The translations under genes and the position numbers were made by a program. A DNA stretch of 64,000 nt from Gemmobacter caeni (GTDB taxonomy: Bacteria; Pseudomonadota; Alphaproteobacteria; Rhodobacterales; Rhodobacteraceae), in contig NZ_QBKP01000003.1 of the NCBI RefSeq assembly GCF_003054195.1, forward strand, positions 62,001 through 126,000. Reading direction: 5' to 3'. Numbering within the stretch: the first letter of the stretch is position 1; every line of letters begins with the position of its first letter. Shown here one piece after another: positions 61,163 to 64,000 of the stretch. Below the pieces are notes generated by a model. The model saw only the letters and a program-made list of their open reading frames with translations. It did no database searches and was not told where the DNA came from.

Positions 61163-62302
61163 ATGAACAGACTGACCACCACCGCAATCGCCACCCTGAT
61201 GGCGCTGGGCCTTGCCCCGGCGGCGCAGGCCGAAATCAAGATCGGTGCCACGCTATCGGCCACCGGCCCGGCCTCTTTCCTGGGCGATCCGGAAGCCAAG
61301 ACGCTGGAAATGCTCGTCGAGGAAGTGAATGCCGCAGGCGGCATCAACGGCGAGATGCTGGAACTCGTGATGTATGACGACGGCGGCGACCCGAACAAGG
61401 CGCGCACCTTCGCCACCCGCCTCGTCGAAGATGATGAGGTTGCCGCGATCATCGGCGGCACCACCACGGGCACCACCATGTCGATCATCCCGGTGGCGGA
61501 AGATGCGGAAATCCCGTTCATCTCGCTGGCAGGTGCGGTGGACATCATTGACCCGGTGAAAGCCTGGGTGTTCAAGACCCCGCACACTGACCGCATGGCC
61601 TGCCAGAAGATCTTCGAGGACATGCAGAAGCGCGGCGTGACCAAGATTGGCATGATCTCGGGCACCGACGGCTTCGGCGCCTCGATGCAGGCGCAGTGCA
61701 AGGGCGTGGTGGGGGATTACGGCATCGAGATCGTGGCAGATGAAACCTACGATCCCAAAGACGCCGACATGACGCCGCAACTGACCAACATCAAGAACAC
61801 CGCTGGTATTCAGGCCGTTCTGAACCCCGGCTTCGGTCAGGGCCCGTCCATCGTGACGCGCAACTACAAGCAGCTTGCCGTCGGCCTGCCGCTGTATCAG
61901 TCGCATGGTGTGGCCTCGAAAGGCTTCATCGACCTCGCGGGGGTGGAAGCGGCTGAAGGCGTGCGCCTGCCTGCCGCTGCACTTCTGGTGGCAGACATCC
62001 TGCCCGACAGCGACCCGCAGAAAGCGGTCGTGACCGCCTATCGCGACGGGTTCGAGAAGAAGACCGGCACCCCGGTTTCGACCTTCGGCGGCCACGCTTA
62101 TGATGCCTTCATGATCCTGAAAGGCGCGCTGGAAAAGGCGGGGGGCGAGCCTGCCGCGATCCGTGATGCCATCGAAGGCACCACCGGCTATGTCGGCACC
62201 GGCGGTATCGTGAACATGACGGCAGAAGACCACCTTGGTCTCGACCTGACCGCGTTCAAGATGCTGGAAATCAAGAACGGCGACTGGACCATCGTGGAGT
62301 GA
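61163..62302 (+). CDS. livK: ABC transporter substrate-binding protein (branched-chain amino acid type)
   Basis: This 379-residue periplasmic binding protein of the HAAT/Liv class has a signal peptide (MNRLTTTAIATLMALGLAPA, cut near AAQA-EI). The mature protein contains IKIGATLSATGPASFLGDPE and VEEVNAAGGINGEM, typical of LivJ/K. It follows paaN after 33 bases, with GGGAGGAGG before the ATG, so its ligand is more likely phenylacetate or a related aromatic acid than leucine; that is inference from context. A hairpin follows it, as in many operons where the binding protein is needed in excess. Confidence 0.9.
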   Translation: MNRLTTTAIATLMALGLAPAAQAEIKIGATLSATGPASFLGDPEAKTLEMLVEEVNAAGGINGEMLELVMYDDGGDPNKARTFATRLVEDDEVAAIIGGTTTGTTMSIIPVAEDAEIPFISLAGAVDIIDPVKAWVFKTPHTDRMACQKIFEDMQKRGVTKIGMISGTDGFGASMQAQCKGVVGDYGIEIVADETYDPKDADMTPQLTNIKNTAGIQAVLNPGFGQGPSIVTRNYKQLAVGLPLYQSHGVASKGFIDLAGVEAAEGVRLPAAALLVADILPDSDPQKAVVTAYRDGFEKKTGTPVSTFGGHAYDAFMILKGALEKAGGEPAAIRDAIEGTTGYVGTGGIVNMTAEDHLGLDLTAFKMLEIKNGDWTIVE

Positions 62303-62343
62303 TCCAGCGTCGGGCATCCCTCGACTGACTTTCATTGACGGGA

Positions 62344-62366
62344 CGGGGCGGTCTTTGGCCGCCCCG
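62344..62366 (+). promoter_or_regulatory. Hairpin between livK and livH
   Basis: Eight-base arms CGGGGCGG (62344-62351) and CCGCCCCG (62359-62366) enclose TCTTTGG. There is no T-run, so it may stabilise the livK mRNA or partly attenuate transcription into livH. Confidence 0.5.
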
Positions 62367-62395
62367 CGATCCCTGCCAGCCGGAGAGCCTCCTGC

Positions 62396-63268
62396 ATGTC
62401 GGAACTATTGCAATTCCTCTTTTCCGGGGTGACGGTCGGCGCGGTCTATGCGCTTGTCGCGCTGGGCTTCACGATCATCTACAACGCCTCGGATGTGGTG
62501 AACTTCGCCCAGGGCGAGTTTGTCATGCTGGGTGGCATGGCCACGGTTTTCGCCCATGCCGCGGGGCTGCCGCTGCCGCTGGCGGCGCTGGTCGCCATCG
62601 TCGGCACCGCTGCCGTGGGGGTGGCGCTGAACCGGCTGGCGATCGAGCCCGCGCGCGGCGCGCCGGTCGTGTCGCTGATCATCATCACCATCGGCGCCTC
62701 GATCTTCATTCGCGGTGCGGCGCAACTGGTATTTGATAAGCAAATCCATACTTTCCCGGCCTTTTCGGGGGACGATCCGATCCGCATTCTGGGCGCGACG
62801 ATCCTGCCGCAAAGCCTGTGGGTCATCGCGGGGGCGGTGCTGGTTTTCGTGGCGCTCTGGCTGTTCTTCACCCGAACGCTCTTGGGGCGGGCAGTGCTGG
62901 CGACCTCGAACAACCGGCTGGCGGCGCAGCTTGTGGGCATCAACACCAATTTCGTGATGACGCTTTCCTTTGCGCTGTCGGCGGGCATCGGGGCCCTGGC
63001 AGGTGTTCTGGTGACGCCGATCACGCTGACCTCGTATGACGTCGGTCTGACGCTGGCCCTGAAGGGCTTTGCCGCCGCCATGCTGGGCGGCATGGGCAAC
63101 CCTAAGGGCGCGCTGGCGGGCGGGCTGCTGCTGGGCCTCCTGGAGGCGATGACGGCGGGCTACCTGAGTTCGCAATACAAGGATGCGGCGGCTTTCGTGG
63201 TCATCCTCGCGGTGCTGTTCCTGATGCCGCAGGGCCTGTTCGGCCGCAAATCCACGGATCGGGTGTGA
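62396..63268 (+). CDS. livH: ABC transporter permease LivH-like
   Basis: This 290-residue inner membrane permease of the Liv class has about eight membrane segments, the opening FSGVTVGAVYALVALGFTII and the family block SNNRLAAQLVGINTN followed by GMGNPKGALAGGLLLG. It pairs with LivM to form the channel. It lies 93 bases after livK and four bases before livM. Confidence 0.93.
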   Translation: MSELLQFLFSGVTVGAVYALVALGFTIIYNASDVVNFAQGEFVMLGGMATVFAHAAGLPLPLAALVAIVGTAAVGVALNRLAIEPARGAPVVSLIIITIGASIFIRGAAQLVFDKQIHTFPAFSGDDPIRILGATILPQSLWVIAGAVLVFVALWLFFTRTLLGRAVLATSNNRLAAQLVGINTNFVMTLSFALSAGIGALAGVLVTPITLTSYDVGLTLALKGFAAAMLGGMGNPKGALAGGLLLGLLEAMTAGYLSSQYKDAAAFVVILAVLFLMPQGLFGRKSTDRV

Positions 63269-63272
63269 CGCC

Positions 63273-64000
63273 ATGAAACTGACCCCGAAAACCGCAACCC
63301 TTCTGGTGCTGGCCGCGCTTGTGGCGATCACTCCGTTCTTCTTCCCTTCGGGCTACTACTACCGCGTGGGCGCCCTGATCTTCGTCAATGGGCTTGCCGT
63401 GACCGGCATCGTGATCCTGACCGGCTATGCCGGACAGGTGAGCCTTGGCCACGCCGGGTTCGCCGGGATCGGCGGCTATGCCTGCGCATTGGCGCCGGTG
63501 CATCTGGGCCTGCATCCCGCGCTGGCCGTGGTGCTGGGCGCGGTGATGTCCGCCGCGCTGGCCTGGCTGGTCGGGCGCCCGATCCTGCGGCTGAAAGGCT
63601 ATTACCTGGGTGTTGCCTCGCTGGGTATGGGCATCCTGATTTCCATGGTGCTGAACAACGAACGCTGGCTGACGCGCGGCCCTGACGGGATCGACGTGCC
63701 CGACCTCGGCCTGCGCGGCGTGCTGAAGGACTGGGGCCTGAACCTGTCGAACGGCGAGTTCTGGTATTTCTTCAGCGGCATCGTGATGATCCTCGGCGCA
63801 TGGGCCGCGCTGAACCTGCATCAAAGCCCGACCGGCCGCGCCCTGCGTGCGCTGCACGGGTCAGAAATCGCCGCCCGGACCGTGGGCGTGGATGTCAGCC
63901 GCCTGAAGCTCCAGGCCTTCGTGATCTCGGCGGTCTATGCCTCCGTTTCCGGCTCGCTGCTGGCCCTACAAAACAAGTTCATCACCCCCGATGTCGCGGG
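63273..64000 (+). CDS. livM: ABC transporter permease LivM-like (3' partial)
   Basis: The frame opens at the ATG at 63273, four bases after the livH stop, and runs off the end of the window; 242 complete codons are visible. It begins MKLTPKTATLLVLAALVA and contains LTGYAGQVSLGHAGFAGIGG, the diagnostic LivM block, and later GRALRALHGSEIAARTVGVD. It is the second permease of the same transporter. The ATPases livG and livF are expected just beyond the window. Confidence 0.93.
   Translation, partial: MKLTPKTATLLVLAALVAITPFFFPSGYYYRVGALIFVNGLAVTGIVILTGYAGQVSLGHAGFAGIGGYACALAPVHLGLHPALAVVLGAVMSAALAWLVGRPILRLKGYYLGVASLGMGILISMVLNNERWLTRGPDGIDVPDLGLRGVLKDWGLNLSNGEFWYFFSGIVMILGAWAALNLHQSPTGRALRALHGSEIAARTVGVDVSRLKLQAFVISAVYASVSGSLLALQNKFITPDVA

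Noticed and set aside
1-64000. CRISPR arrays, insertion sequences, prophage genes, toxin-antitoxin pairs or defence islands
   Set aside because: I saw no regularly spaced repeats, transposase or phage-like reading frames; all sizeable genes are metabolic, regulatory or envelope functions.

Overview
The window looks like the chromosome of a Rhodobacteraceae alphaproteobacterium (Paracoccus/Rhodobacter type). It is GC-rich, with long antisense shadow ORFs and many TGATG/ATGA stop-start overlaps. It carries a GcrA cell-cycle regulator, an NDUFS4-like complex I accessory subunit, a polyprenyl (probably decaprenyl) diphosphate synthase, paired phaA/phaB polyester genes, a Hint-domain protein, a two-Cys-pair zinc-ribbon protein and a DUF4175 protein. 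Assignment is from gene content only; no rRNA is present to place it precisely. I see no phage, insertion sequence or CRISPR array.

Layout. 1-5 kb: the 3' end of accA, a secreted-type Hint protein, then ftsE-ftsX-acyltransferase-PPOX flavoprotein on the minus strand. 5-12 kb: a zinc-ribbon membrane protein (plus), then a minus-strand run argH / LptM-like lipoprotein / small lipoprotein / DUF2834 / lysA / DUF4175. 12-16 kb: a TlpA-like thioredoxin, DUF2087, tag and an EAL-only protein. 14.8-17.9 kb: phaA and phaB, each with a strong terminator, and an EamA transporter with two striking palindromes in front. 18-30 kb: housekeeping genes (methyltransferase, DUF2007, polyprenyl synthase, ispE, TPR protein, mprF, TetR, hom, glpX, thioesterase, gcrA). 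30.4-34.4 kb: a complete minus-strand operon of circularly permuted ATP-grasp enzyme, alpha-E protein, transglutaminase and the proteasome-like peptidase Anbu. 34.6-40.7 kb: pepF, small proteins and uvrB, with a structured 348-base leader region before uvrB. 40.7-44.4 kb: an ectoine-breakdown module (doeD facing doeA-doeB). 45.07 kb: tRNA-Arg(TCT).

45.2-64 kb is a phenylacetate (PAA) catabolic region. It holds paaX (repressor), a paaJ-paaABCDE-ferritin-like-paaZ-paaY operon, a minus-strand paaG-paaI-paaK unit followed past a terminator by a TetR regulator (PaaR-like), paaN, and a branched-chain-amino-acid-type ABC transporter (livK, livH, start of livM) that probably imports an aromatic acid. 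PaaK makes phenylacetyl-CoA, PaaABCE epoxidises it, PaaG isomerises it to the oxepin, PaaZ opens the ring and oxidises the aldehyde, and PaaJ performs thiolysis; PaaI and PaaY act as rescue thioesterases. paaF and paaH are not in the window. Two similar ACCG-type near-palindromes, one at the paaJ promoter and one in the paaG/paaN divergent region, suggest one regulator controls the cluster. Most unusual are the Anbu operon, the extra ferritin-like paralogue in the paa operon, a cysteine-less sulfatase-modifying-factor-like exported protein lodged in the cluster, and the palindromic regulatory DNA at phaB, the EamA gene and uvrB.
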